Source: Halobacteriales archaeon SW_5_68_122 (GTDB lineage Archaea; Halobacteriota; Halobacteria; Halobacteriales; Haloarculaceae). Taken from it: 15,998 nucleotides of DNA. The notes under the pieces were generated by a model. The model had not been told where the DNA came from and ran no database searches. It saw only the letters and a list, made by a program, of their open reading frames with translations. The stretch's first letter is position 1, and every line of letters starts with the position of its first letter. The position numbers and the translations under genes are program-made. Below are positions 7,724 to 14,277 of the stretch, one piece after another. The stretch spans positions 1 to 15,998 of the forward strand of contig PXSL01000127.1 in the NCBI GenBank assembly GCA_003022815.1, written 5' to 3'.

Positions 7724-7739
7724 TATAGAGTACTCTATA
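7724..7739. promoter_or_regulatory. Perfect 16-bp palindrome, candidate operator
   Basis: TATAGAGTACTCTATA is a perfect palindrome. Its centre (7731.5) is within 2 bp of the midpoint between the two divergent start codons (7627 and 7833), about 60 bp from the likely TATA box of either gene. An overlapping TACT-N7-AGTA (7718-7732) loosely recalls the haloarchaeal TrmB-type motif, but the spacing is not an exact match. Confidence 0.5.
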
Positions 7740-7755
7740 TCCACACGGGGTGTCC

Positions 7756-7767
7756 CATACCGGTATG
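7756..7767. promoter_or_regulatory. Second perfect palindrome in the same promoter region
   Basis: CATACCGGTATG is a perfect 12-bp palindrome whose centre lies exactly 30 bp, about three helical turns, from the centre of the 16-bp palindrome. A weaker ACAC-ggg-GTGT repeat sits between them (7743-7753). Confidence 0.4.
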
Positions 7768-7798
7768 TGCCGGACGGAGCGACGCGTACGGTTCACAG

Positions 7799-7808
7799 TT
7801 ACTTTTTT
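7799..7808 (+). promoter_or_regulatory. TATA-like box for the 136-aa gene
   Basis: TTACTTTTTT is centred about 29 nt before the ATG at 7833. This fits a leaderless transcript and supports that start over the longer upstream frame. Confidence 0.45.
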
Positions 7809-7832
7809 GCCGGGCGGATCGAACCGTCGCGT

Positions 7833-8243
7833 ATGGCTCAGTCCGAGGCGGCCGCCGGGCGGCCGCACCGAGAGTACGTCATGGACGTCCGGATCGTTGA
7901 GGTGGAACGCGAGGACAGCCCGGCCTACCGGTTCGAGGCGCCGGCCCACGAAGGCGAGACGTTCGTGAACCCGGAGGACGCCGAACTGTACGCCGACATC
8001 TACTTCGACGTCAACGGCTTCGAGGAGGTCGGGACCGGCGAGCGGGGCGTCCCGCCGGTCATCATCCAGGCGGGCCGGGACACGCTGGCGGCGTACTTCC
8101 TTACTCACGACACCATCGACGAGCACTGGGTCGGGTCGTTCATGGGGGTCCAGCCTGGCAAGGTCCTGCGGTACGCTTCCCGGGTGCAGGACCGCGCCGG
8201 GGACATCCGCGAGCGGGTCAGGACCGGCGAGTTCGACCGATAG
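7833..8243 (+). CDS. Uncharacterised acidic cytoplasmic protein
   Basis: I do not recognise this 136-aa protein. It is acidic and soluble, without a signal peptide or membrane helix. Alternating short beta-type stretches (MDVRIVEVEREDSPAYRFEA, then VPPVIIQAGRDTLAAYFL) are followed by an acidic/basic C-terminal helix ending GDIRERVRTGEFDR. The upstream part of the frame, from 7710, is Cys/Tyr-rich, low-GC and contains the promoter, so the start at 7833 is preferred. It is divergent from the PhoX-like gene and shares the palindrome-bearing promoter region, which suggests common regulation. Confidence 0.75.
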   Translation: MAQSEAAAGRPHREYVMDVRIVEVEREDSPAYRFEAPAHEGETFVNPEDAELYADIYFDVNGFEEVGTGERGVPPVIIQAGRDTLAAYFLTHDTIDEHWVGSFMGVQPGKVLRYASRVQDRAGDIRERVRTGEFDR

Positions 8244-8246
8244 CCG

Positions 8247-8378
8247 TCACGTCGAGATGTCGAACTCCTCGACTGTCCGGTCGATCCGGGCCACCCGCTC
8301 GCCGATGAGCAACCGCTCGGTGCGAGACAGTCGCTCCCGGTCCAGCGCCAGCGGTGGGGTGGACTTGAACGCCTCGAG
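8247..8378 (-). pseudogene. C-terminal remnant of an unidentified gene
   Basis: On the minus strand the frame ending in TGA at 8249-8247 reads LEAFKSTPPLALDRERLS, then RTERLLIGERVARIDRTVEEFDIST. This has the acidic, helical look of a real haloarchaeal C-terminus. Directly upstream in frame is TAG (8381-8379), and there is no start codon except internal GTGs. It lies only 3 bp after the end of the convergent 136-aa gene. It could be the tail of a deleted gene; the family is not recognised. Confidence 0.4.
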
Positions 8379-8404
8379 CTACACCTGACGTCCTCCCCGC
8401 CCTC

Positions 8405-8630
8405 CCCCGGCCCGCGGCCTCGGCCGAGAGTGGGGGTCCCCGCGTTCGGGGGCGGGCCGGTCCGGACACCGACGGGGCAAGCTTCCGCTGTATGGGCGTC
8501 CCCCGGTTCGTGCTCGGTACTTCAGCCCTTCGCGGGGCGGGGCGTGTCGGGCGTCCCGAAGGACGCGGATTGCCGGACGTAGGGGCTCTGCAGGCTAATG
8601 CCTGCGAGTCCGAGCAATCCCGCCGTCCGG
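8405..8630 (-). ncRNA. Candidate structured RNA
   Basis: No protein is credible here, but nested inverted repeats are dense. CCGGCCCGC (8407-8415) pairs with GCGGGCCGG (8452-8460). GGATTGC (8567-8573) pairs with GCAATCC (8614-8620), enclosing GCAGGC-taat-GCCTGC (8590-8605). GCGTCC-cgaa-GGACGC (8551-8566) reads GCGTCC-TTCG-GGACGC on the minus strand, a canonical stable cUUCGg loop, which points to the minus strand as the RNA. A TATA-like TTAACAAAT (8660-8652) on that strand would place the 5' end near 8629, exactly at the first stem. No known RNA family is recognised. In a GC-rich genome some of these stems could be chance. Confidence 0.3.
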
Positions 8631-8651
8631 AGCACCGTGGAGCCTCGCCGG

Positions 8652-8660
8652 ATTTGTTAA
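8652..8660. promoter_or_regulatory. TATA-like box, possibly bidirectional
   Basis: ATTTGTTAA is the only AT-rich box in this region. Its centre lies 27 nt before the ATG at 8683 on the plus strand. On the minus strand it lies the same distance before the first stem of the structured region. Confidence 0.4.
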
Positions 8661-8682
8661 CCCCCGGGCGCGACCCGCCGGT

Positions 8683-8886
8683 ATGGGAAGCGACGGTCTC
8701 GTCGAACTCGACCAGGAGTGCTGGGTCGCCCTTGCAAAGTACAACCTCGTCCTCGCCACCGGGTTCGGGATTCTCGCCCTGGTATTCCGGACGGCACTGC
8801 CCGGTCACGACCTGTTGCTCCTCGAGAACGGCGCGCTCGCGCTGCTGTTCGGGACCGTCCAGACGTACGCCTGGCTCTCCGCCTGA
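8683..8886 (+). CDS. Small two-helix membrane protein
   Basis: This 67-aa protein of unknown function has a short acidic N-terminus (MGSDGLVELDQECW) and two hydrophobic segments. The first, at about 20-36, is NLVLATGFGILALVF; the second, at about 44-62, is LLLLENGALALLFGTVQTYAW. No family is recognised. A TATA-like box 27 nt upstream of the ATG, and third-position GC bias in contrast to the AT-containing promoter, support a real gene. It converges on the GT39 gene across a 156-bp gap that contains only the inverted repeat GCCCGGT-g-ACCGGGC (8900-8914). Confidence 0.65.
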   Translation: MGSDGLVELDQECWVALAKYNLVLATGFGILALVFRTALPGHDLLLLENGALALLFGTVQTYAWLSA

Positions 8887-8899
8887 GCGGGACGCACGG

Positions 8900-8914
8900 G
8901 CCCGGTGACCGGGC
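8900..8914. terminator. Inverted repeat between convergent genes
   Basis: GCCCGGT-g-ACCGGGC lies 14 bp after the stop of the small membrane protein gene. It may form a short hairpin, but no T-run follows, so a terminator role is uncertain. Confidence 0.2.
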
Positions 8915-9042
8915 TGTCGGGCGGCGCACGACCGGAGGGCGTCGCGCTTCTGGACCCCGCTCACAGGGATTACTGCACCTATTTCCCGGTACGACCGCAC
9001 GCTGTCGGGCGGTCGACACCGATACGATGTACGGTAGTCATA

Positions 9043-10638
9043 TCAGTCCTCGAAGGCCACCACGACGATTCCGTTCTGTGGCCCGCGCGCGACGACGCGG
9101 TGGGGCCGGTCGATGTCGGTCCCGGCCGCGACGACGGCGTACCCGACCGTCGGGTCGCTCTCGATGCGGTCGCCGTCGGCGCGCTCCAGCGGCCGGTCGG
9201 CGTAGAAGGAGACCGTCATGATGGACCGGCGCTTGACGCCGTCGGCGACGTACACCGTCGCCTCGGCCGGCACCTCGACTGCAACGCGCTGGCCGACATC
9301 GCGTTGCTCCTCATTGTACGGTTCCACGATGAGGCCGCCGTACGTCGGGATCAAGAGGAGGACAGCCACGACGCAGACTACGGCATAGACAGTCAGTCGG
9401 AATCTCGGCGAGAGCGCACGCCCCGCGTCGGAGAGCGGCGTCGCCCCGCCGAGGGCCGACCCGACCCGGGCCCGGAGGCCGGCGCCGACCAGTCCGTCCG
9501 CGACGGCCGGCGGGACGTACCCCAGGAGCGCGGCCCCGGGGACGTACATCGGGAGTAGGTACCAGGCGTGGTTGCCGCCCGCGACGGCGAAGGTCAGCGG
9601 GACGGCCGCCGCCCACCACACCAGCAGTAGTTTCTCGCGGTGCTTGTCGACGCCGTCGCGGCGGAGGAGTCGGCCGACGACAAAAAGCGCACAGACGAGG
9701 CCGATCCCAAAGGCCGGGAGCGCGTAGGGGTACGGCGGCACGAACACCCGAGCGGCGAACCGGAGGTAGGGGTAGTTCATGAACCCGAAAACCGGCTCAA
9801 CCGGGGGGCCGGCCAGGTCGCCGCCGACGCGCGAGGCGACGCTCAGCAGGAAGTACTGCCGGACGAACCGGTCGCCGTAGGTCAGCCAGGCGTACAAGTG
9901 CCATGGGAGTGCGACGAGCGTCGTCGTCCCGACGGCGGCTGCGGTCCAGCGGGTGAGGTAGGCGCGGTAGCGGTACAGCAGGACGGGCGCGAGGACGACG
10001 ACGAACACGCCGGCGGCGACGCCCTTCGTCATGACCGCGAGGCCGGCACACGCCCCGGCCGGGACGAGCAACCGGGGTCGTCGCCGCCCCAGCCAGGTGA
10101 GCCAGACGAACCCGCTGCCGAACAGCGCGAGCGTCGTGTCCGAGACGGCCGCCCGGCCGCCGTGGCTCCCGAGCAGGAGGCCCGGGAAGGCCAGAAGCGC
10201 GAGCGCGCCGGCGAACCCGGCGCGGCGGTCGTAGGTCCGGCTCCCGAGGTGGTAGACGACGCCGGCACAGCCCAGCGACGCGAGCGCCGTCGGCAGGCGC
10301 GCGGCGAACTCGGTGACGCCGACGAGCGACATCGCCGCCGCCTGCAGCCAGTAGACGAGCGGCGGCTTCGACAGCCGGGGGGCGAGGTCTAGGCCCCCGG
10401 TGTGGGTCCCGACCCGTATCTTCGGGTCGAGCCACCCGCCGTGCTCGACCATGTGTCTCGCTGGCGTGGCGTACCGGGACTCGTCCCAGACGCGGATGGG
10501 GGGGTCGCCCAGTCCCCGGAGGTACAGGCCGACCCAGACGGCGGCGACGATCGCGAGGAGGGCGCCGTCGACGCCGATTCGGGCTCGGACGGCATCGAGG
10601 CCGGGACGGAACCGCCGGAGTCGCGTGTCCGAACTCAC
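9043..10638 (-). CDS. GT39/ArnT-like membrane glycosyltransferase
   Basis: This 531-aa polytopic membrane protein belongs to the GT-C class (PMT/ArnT/GT39 type). After the first helix comes an external loop with WDESRYATPARHM (51-63); its Asp-Glu pair is the usual catalytic and metal-binding site. KPPLVYWLQA (91-100) is the typical second motif. About ten further hydrophobic helices follow, then a small C-terminal domain of about 90 residues after the last helix (near VVAVLLLIPTYGGLIVEPYN). Such enzymes take a sugar from a polyisoprenyl phosphate at the outer membrane face and pass it to a protein, lipid or glycan. The start is GTG at 10638, whose GTGA overlaps the stop of the upstream GT2 gene, indicating one mRNA and coupled translation. 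The pairing suggests the GT2 enzyme makes its donor. Confidence 0.85.
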   Translation of the reverse strand: MSSDTRLRRFRPGLDAVRARIGVDGALLAIVAAVWVGLYLRGLGDPPIRVWDESRYATPARHMVEHGGWLDPKIRVGTHTGGLDLAPRLSKPPLVYWLQAAAMSLVGVTEFAARLPTALASLGCAGVVYHLGSRTYDRRAGFAGALALLAFPGLLLGSHGGRAAVSDTTLALFGSGFVWLTWLGRRRPRLLVPAGACAGLAVMTKGVAAGVFVVVLAPVLLYRYRAYLTRWTAAAVGTTTLVALPWHLYAWLTYGDRFVRQYFLLSVASRVGGDLAGPPVEPVFGFMNYPYLRFAARVFVPPYPYALPAFGIGLVCALFVVGRLLRRDGVDKHREKLLLVWWAAAVPLTFAVAGGNHAWYLLPMYVPGAALLGYVPPAVADGLVGAGLRARVGSALGGATPLSDAGRALSPRFRLTVYAVVCVVAVLLLIPTYGGLIVEPYNEEQRDVGQRVAVEVPAEATVYVADGVKRRSIMTVSFYADRPLERADGDRIESDPTVGYAVVAAGTDIDRPHRVVARGPQNGIVVVAFED

Positions 10639-11660
10639 GGTTCGCCCGATCCGTCGTAGATCCGCCGGATCCGGTAGGGTCGCTCGTCGCGGTACAGCAG
10701 CCGGGTCAGTATCTCCGCGAGGACGCCGAACATCACCAGCTGGAAGCCGAACAGGACCAGGGCGATGGTGAGAACTAGCCGCGGCAGGTGCGGGAGCAGC
10801 GACTCGCCGAAGGCGTACTTCATGATGACGGCGTGGGTGCCGAGCAGACCGCCGACGGTCAAAAGCAGGACGCCGGCGCCGCCGAGGAGGTGAATCGGCC
10901 GCCGGGAGTAGCGGTTCCAGAACACCTGAAACAGGAGGTCGACGAACCCCCGGACGAGTCGGCCGTACCCGTACTTCGACGAGCCGTGCTGTCGGGGGCG
11001 GTGGTCGACTGGCTTCTCGGTTATCTCGAACCCCATGTCGTAGAGCTTCGCCGGGATGTACCGGTGGCCCTCCCCCCGGAGCTGTATCTCCTCGACGGCC
11101 TCCCGCCGGTAGGCCTTCAGCGTGCAGCCGAAGTCGTGTATCTCCGGGCCGGTGTACGTCGCAAGCACCGTCTGGATTCGCGAGGGGATAGTCTTCGAGA
11201 GCGGGTCGTCCCGGTCGGCCCGCCAGCCGCTGACGCAGTCGTAGCCGTCGGTCAGCCCGCCGAGGAGTTTCGGGATGTCCGCGGGGTCGTTCTGGCCGTC
11301 AGCGTCGAGCGTGACGACGTACTCGCCGGCCGCCTCGTCGAAGCCCGCTCGGAGGGCGGCGCTCTGACCGAAGTTCCCGCGGAGGAACACCCCCCGGACG
11401 GGACCGTACTCCGCGGCGAGGGACTCGACGACATCGCCCGTACCGTCGGTGCTGCCGTCGTCGACGACGATGACCTCCGTCGGGCGGAACCCGGCCATCG
11501 ACTCGGAGCCAGCCACGTCCATGGCCTCCTCGACGAGCGGCCGGAGGTTCCCCGCCTCGTTGTAGGCCGGCAGGACGATGGACGTCCTGACGTCGGCGGG
11601 TTCGCCGGTGCGGGCGCCGTCGTCCAGCGTGGAGTGGCCCGTCGAGCGGGTCCGCGGCAT
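10635..11660 (-). CDS. GT2 glycosyltransferase (polyisoprenyl-phosphate type)
   Basis: This 341-aa protein has a GT-A domain followed by two membrane helices. TSIVLPAYNEAGNL (26-39) opens the fold. VVDDGSTDGT (65-74) binds the nucleotide, and DADGQNDP (119-126) holds the Asp-x-Asp metal site. FGCTLKAYRREAVEEI and the RQHGSSKYGYGRLVRG segment are typical of the dolichyl-/undecaprenyl-phosphate sugar synthases (ArnC, DPMS and Agl-type enzymes). Helices lie at about 258-278 and 293-316. It probably transfers a sugar from a nucleotide donor to dolichyl phosphate at the inner face. ATG at 11660 is preferred over longer upstream frames because GCTTTTGC, a TATA-like box, lies 28 nt upstream and the extension overlaps the divergent promoter. 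Confidence 0.87.
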   Translation of the reverse strand: MPRTRSTGHSTLDDGARTGEPADVRTSIVLPAYNEAGNLRPLVEEAMDVAGSESMAGFRPTEVIVVDDGSTDGTGDVVESLAAEYGPVRGVFLRGNFGQSAALRAGFDEAAGEYVVTLDADGQNDPADIPKLLGGLTDGYDCVSGWRADRDDPLSKTIPSRIQTVLATYTGPEIHDFGCTLKAYRREAVEEIQLRGEGHRYIPAKLYDMGFEITEKPVDHRPRQHGSSKYGYGRLVRGFVDLLFQVFWNRYSRRPIHLLGGAGVLLLTVGGLLGTHAVIMKYAFGESLLPHLPRLVLTIALVLFGFQLVMFGVLAEILTRLLYRDERPYRIRRIYDGSGEP

Positions 11661-11777
11661 GGTCACGACTCTCCGCACCGACCGGCAAAAGCGTTGCTGA
11701 CTCTCGACATCCGGCCGCCGGAACGGCAGATACCGAACCACATATCCCACCCGGCGTCGACTCCCCGACCCGACTCC
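11661..11777. promoter_or_regulatory. Divergent promoter region, GT2-GT39 operon / AglD-like gene
   Basis: The TATA-like box GCTTTTGC on the minus strand (11692-11685) lies 28 nt before the GT2 start. ACCACATATCC on the plus strand (about 11738-11748) lies about 33 nt before the ATG at 11778. Both fit leaderless or nearly leaderless transcripts. No palindrome stands out. Confidence 0.4.
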
Positions 11778-12734
11778 ATGGAGGTGGACCGGGACCGCGC
11801 CTGGATGCTCCTGCGCGTTGCGTTCAGCGCCGCGCTCCTGTGGTTCGTCCTCGCGTCCGTCGGTGTCGGTTCGGTCGTCTCGAACCTCACCGTGCTCCCG
11901 CCGTCGGTGCTCGCCCTCGCGGTAGCGCTGGCCGTTTTCAACGTCGCCCTCAGCGCCTACAAGTGGCAGTTGCTACTGGTGGTGAAGGACATCGACCTCC
12001 CCTTCCGGACACTCTTCGTTTACTACTACGTCGGCCAGTTCTTTAACGCCTTCCTGCCGACGATGGTGGGCGGTGACGGCGCCCGTATCTACTACCTCCA
12101 CAGCAACCACGACGCGGGGGCCGACGCGGCGTCGTCGGTCGTCGTCGAGCGACTGACGGGGCTGATAGGCGTGCTCGCTATCGGCGGCGTTGCGACGGTG
12201 CTGCTGTCGGACCGCCTGCCGACGGCCGTCGTCGTGACAATACTGCTCGTCTGCGTCCCGGGCGTCGGCCTCCTGCTCGCGCTGCTTTTCACGTCGGCCG
12301 GGCGACGGCTCCTCGACCGGACGCTGTTCGGCGTCGAGCGGTTCGGCCTCGGCGACCGGCTCTCGTCGGTGTACGACGCCATCGCCGCCTACCGCCACGC
12401 CGGCCGGGCGCTGGTCCCGGTGCTCGCGGCGTCGGTGCTGTTCCGCCTCGTGCTCGTCGCCAACAACTACGTCGTCGCGGTCGGCCTCGGGATGGACGTC
12501 CCGTTTGCGTACTTCCTCGTGTTCGTCCCGCTCGTGGAGTTGCTCCTCCTCGTTCCGGTCTCGGTGCAGGGGTTCGGCGTCCGCGAGACGACCTACGTCT
12601 ACCTCTTCGGCGCCGCCGGCGCGTCCTCGGACCTCTCGCTGACGCTGGGCATCGTGATGGGACTCGTGCTCGGCGTGTTCAACAATGTCGTCGGCGGCGT
12701 CGTGTACGCGGCCAGCGGCCTTCGGTCGGGCTGA
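11778..12734 (+). CDS. AglD-like membrane protein (LPG synthase TM family), second copy
   Basis: This 318-aa polytopic membrane protein is of the same broad family as the one at 1063-2118, but of the canonical type. ALSAYKWQLLLVVKDIDLPF is followed by YYYVGQFFNAFLPTMVGGDG, with the family's Asn-x-x-x-P and Gly-Gly-Asp loop, then SVVVERLTG. Near the C-terminus PVSVQGFGVRETTYVYLF gives the expected Gly-x-Arg-Glu motif. About eight helices are visible. The known haloarchaeal member AglD works in the last steps of S-layer N-glycan assembly; here the role is inferred from divergence with a GT2-GT39 operon. A longer upstream frame exists but is antisense to the GT2 gene. Its stop is 10 bp from that of the convergent sulfatase gene. 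Confidence 0.87.
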   Translation: MEVDRDRAWMLLRVAFSAALLWFVLASVGVGSVVSNLTVLPPSVLALAVALAVFNVALSAYKWQLLLVVKDIDLPFRTLFVYYYVGQFFNAFLPTMVGGDGARIYYLHSNHDAGADAASSVVVERLTGLIGVLAIGGVATVLLSDRLPTAVVVTILLVCVPGVGLLLALLFTSAGRRLLDRTLFGVERFGLGDRLSSVYDAIAAYRHAGRALVPVLAASVLFRLVLVANNYVVAVGLGMDVPFAYFLVFVPLVELLLLVPVSVQGFGVRETTYVYLFGAAGASSDLSLTLGIVMGLVLGVFNNVVGGVVYAASGLRSG

Positions 12735-12744
12735 CCCGGGGAAC

Positions 12745-14046
12745 TCATTCCCGGTAGCCGAGGTCCGCGAGCATCTCCTCGGTCTCGGCGTCGACCGCCT
12801 GACGCTCGGTCCCGTCGAACCTCGACAGCCACGCCTCCAAGTCCGACGAAAGCGACTCGTGGCGCCGCTCGACGTCCCTGGGGTCGGCATCGTCGCCCCC
12901 GGCCGCCGCCTCGAGGAGGTTCCGCCGCTCGTCGGGGTCGGCCGTCAGGTCGTACAGTTCATCGGCGTCGGCCTCGCGGTCGCGGACGAGCTTCCAGCCG
13001 TCGGTCCGGAGGCCGACCCGGTCCCCGAAGGTCGGGTACGCTATCGCGTACGTCGGGCGGTCGGCACCGGCCGGGTCCCCGTCGAACAGCGGCGCCCCGT
13101 CGGTGCCGAGGCCGTCGGCTCCGACGAGTTCCAGGAGCGTCGGGAGGATGTCGATGGTCCTGACCTGCGTCTCGACGGTCCCCCCGGGGAGCGTATCGTG
13201 GTCGAACACGAGCGGGACGTGGAGCTCCTCATCGTACAGCGTCCGGCCGTGGCCGGTGTAGCCGTGGTCGTCGAGGGCCTCGCCGTGGTCGCCCGTGAGG
13301 ACGACGAGCGTCTCCTCGCGGCGCCCCCGCTCTTCGAGCGCCGCCAGCAGTTCCCCCACCTGCCGGTCGACATGCATCATCGCCGCGGTGTACTCGTCGT
13401 GGTCGGCGAGGAACTCTCCCGGGGCGTTCCGTGGCTCGTGGACGTCGAAGTAGTGGACCCAGCCGAAGAAGGGCCCCGAGGCGGCCCCGAGTTGTTCGAC
13501 CGCGTCGGCGGTGACGCTGCGTGCCGTCCGGCAGTGGAGCTGAATCAGTCCCAGGTCGCGGAGGAGGTTCTTGACGGTGTAGCGGCCCACGCCGAGGTTC
13601 TTGACGGTGCCGAAGACGGTGTTAAACGTCTTCGTGTCGTAAATCCGGCTCAGTGCCGGGTACAGCGCGTCGTAGCGGCTTCCGCCGTCGGCGTAGCGGT
13701 TGAAGCCGCGGCCGAGCCGGGAGTGCTCGTGCGCCAGGTGGTCGACGCTGACGACGCCGAAGGTGTCGAAGCCGGCCGCCCGGAACCGCTCGGCGGCGAC
13801 CGGTTCGTCCTCGTCGAGGCCCCACCCGTTCTCGACGACGCCGTGGTCGAGGGGGTACTGGCCCGTCATGAACGACGTGAGGCTCGGGTCCGTCGTGTTC
13901 GAGACGGTGAACGCCGACTCGAACGTCGTGCCGGCCGCGTCGAGGTCGGCGAACGTGGGACAGAGCCCCGACTCGACGGCCTCGCGGAACCGGTCGGCGC
14001 GCAGACAGTCGACCGTCACGAGCAGGACGTTGCGCAATTGACCCAT
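12745..14046 (-). CDS. Sulfatase-family hydrolase with Thr at the nucleophile site
   Basis: This 433-aa protein has a full sulfatase fold. NVLLVTVDCLRADRF (6-20) holds the metal Asp (D13). SNTTDPSLTSFMTGQYP (49-65) holds the nucleophile site, and VHYFDVHEPR (197-206) follows. TGDHGEALDDHGYTGHG (251-267) provides Asp-His and His ligands. The C-terminal subdomain includes YDLTADPDERRNLL and ends MLADLGYRE. In true sulfatases the site is Cys-x-Pro-Ser-Arg; here it is T52-D-P-S-L, so no formylglycine can form. Thr-type members act as phosphatases or phosphoglycerol/phosphoethanolamine transferases. No signal peptide or helix anchor is visible, unusual for an envelope enzyme. GTG at 14049 directly precedes the ATG used. 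It is convergent with the AglD-like gene and likely part of the same glycan locus. Confidence 0.82.
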   Translation of the reverse strand: MGQLRNVLLVTVDCLRADRFREAVESGLCPTFADLDAAGTTFESAFTVSNTTDPSLTSFMTGQYPLDHGVVENGWGLDEDEPVAAERFRAAGFDTFGVVSVDHLAHEHSRLGRGFNRYADGGSRYDALYPALSRIYDTKTFNTVFGTVKNLGVGRYTVKNLLRDLGLIQLHCRTARSVTADAVEQLGAASGPFFGWVHYFDVHEPRNAPGEFLADHDEYTAAMMHVDRQVGELLAALEERGRREETLVVLTGDHGEALDDHGYTGHGRTLYDEELHVPLVFDHDTLPGGTVETQVRTIDILPTLLELVGADGLGTDGAPLFDGDPAGADRPTYAIAYPTFGDRVGLRTDGWKLVRDREADADELYDLTADPDERRNLLEAAAGGDDADPRDVERRHESLSSDLEAWLSRFDGTERQAVDAETEEMLADLGYRE

Positions 14047-14215
14047 CACGCCGGGGATGACTCAGACGACACCTAAGCGTGTCGTTTCGGGTGCCACACC
14101 GGCCGGGGGCGGCCGGAGACCGCTCATTTTAGCGGGGAAAACGGCTCTCCGGTCGACGAGAACGTCGCGTGACGGACGCCTACGGGGCGGCGAGAGACCC
14201 CTTTTTTCGATGCCC

Positions 14216-14228
14216 AGAATTTTCTTAG
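14216..14228 (+). promoter_or_regulatory. TATA-like box upstream of the broken gene
   Basis: AGAATTTTCTTAG is AT-rich against a GC-rich background. Its centre is about 28 nt before the ATA codon at 14251, but 55 nt before the first legal start (GTG 14278). This spacing suggests that the original leaderless start lay at 14251. The 230 bp between the sulfatase gene and this gene hold nothing else clear. Confidence 0.4.
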
Positions 14229-14277
14229 TCCGTGCCTGTCGATACCTACCATAGATCTATTAAATCTCCTGCGTGGG

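Noticed and set aside
8551..8630. tRNA gene
   Set aside because: The stem-loop is of similar length but has no T-loop GGTTCRA box, no anticodon arm and no cloverleaf.
10788..11777. Long N-terminal extension of the AglD-like gene at 11778
   Set aside because: It is antisense to the GT2 gene. Promoter spacing and the family start support ATG 11778.
12685..14076. 463-codon open frame on the plus strand
   Set aside because: It is antisense to the sulfatase-family gene and rich in Val/Arg repeats typical of reverse-strand shadows.
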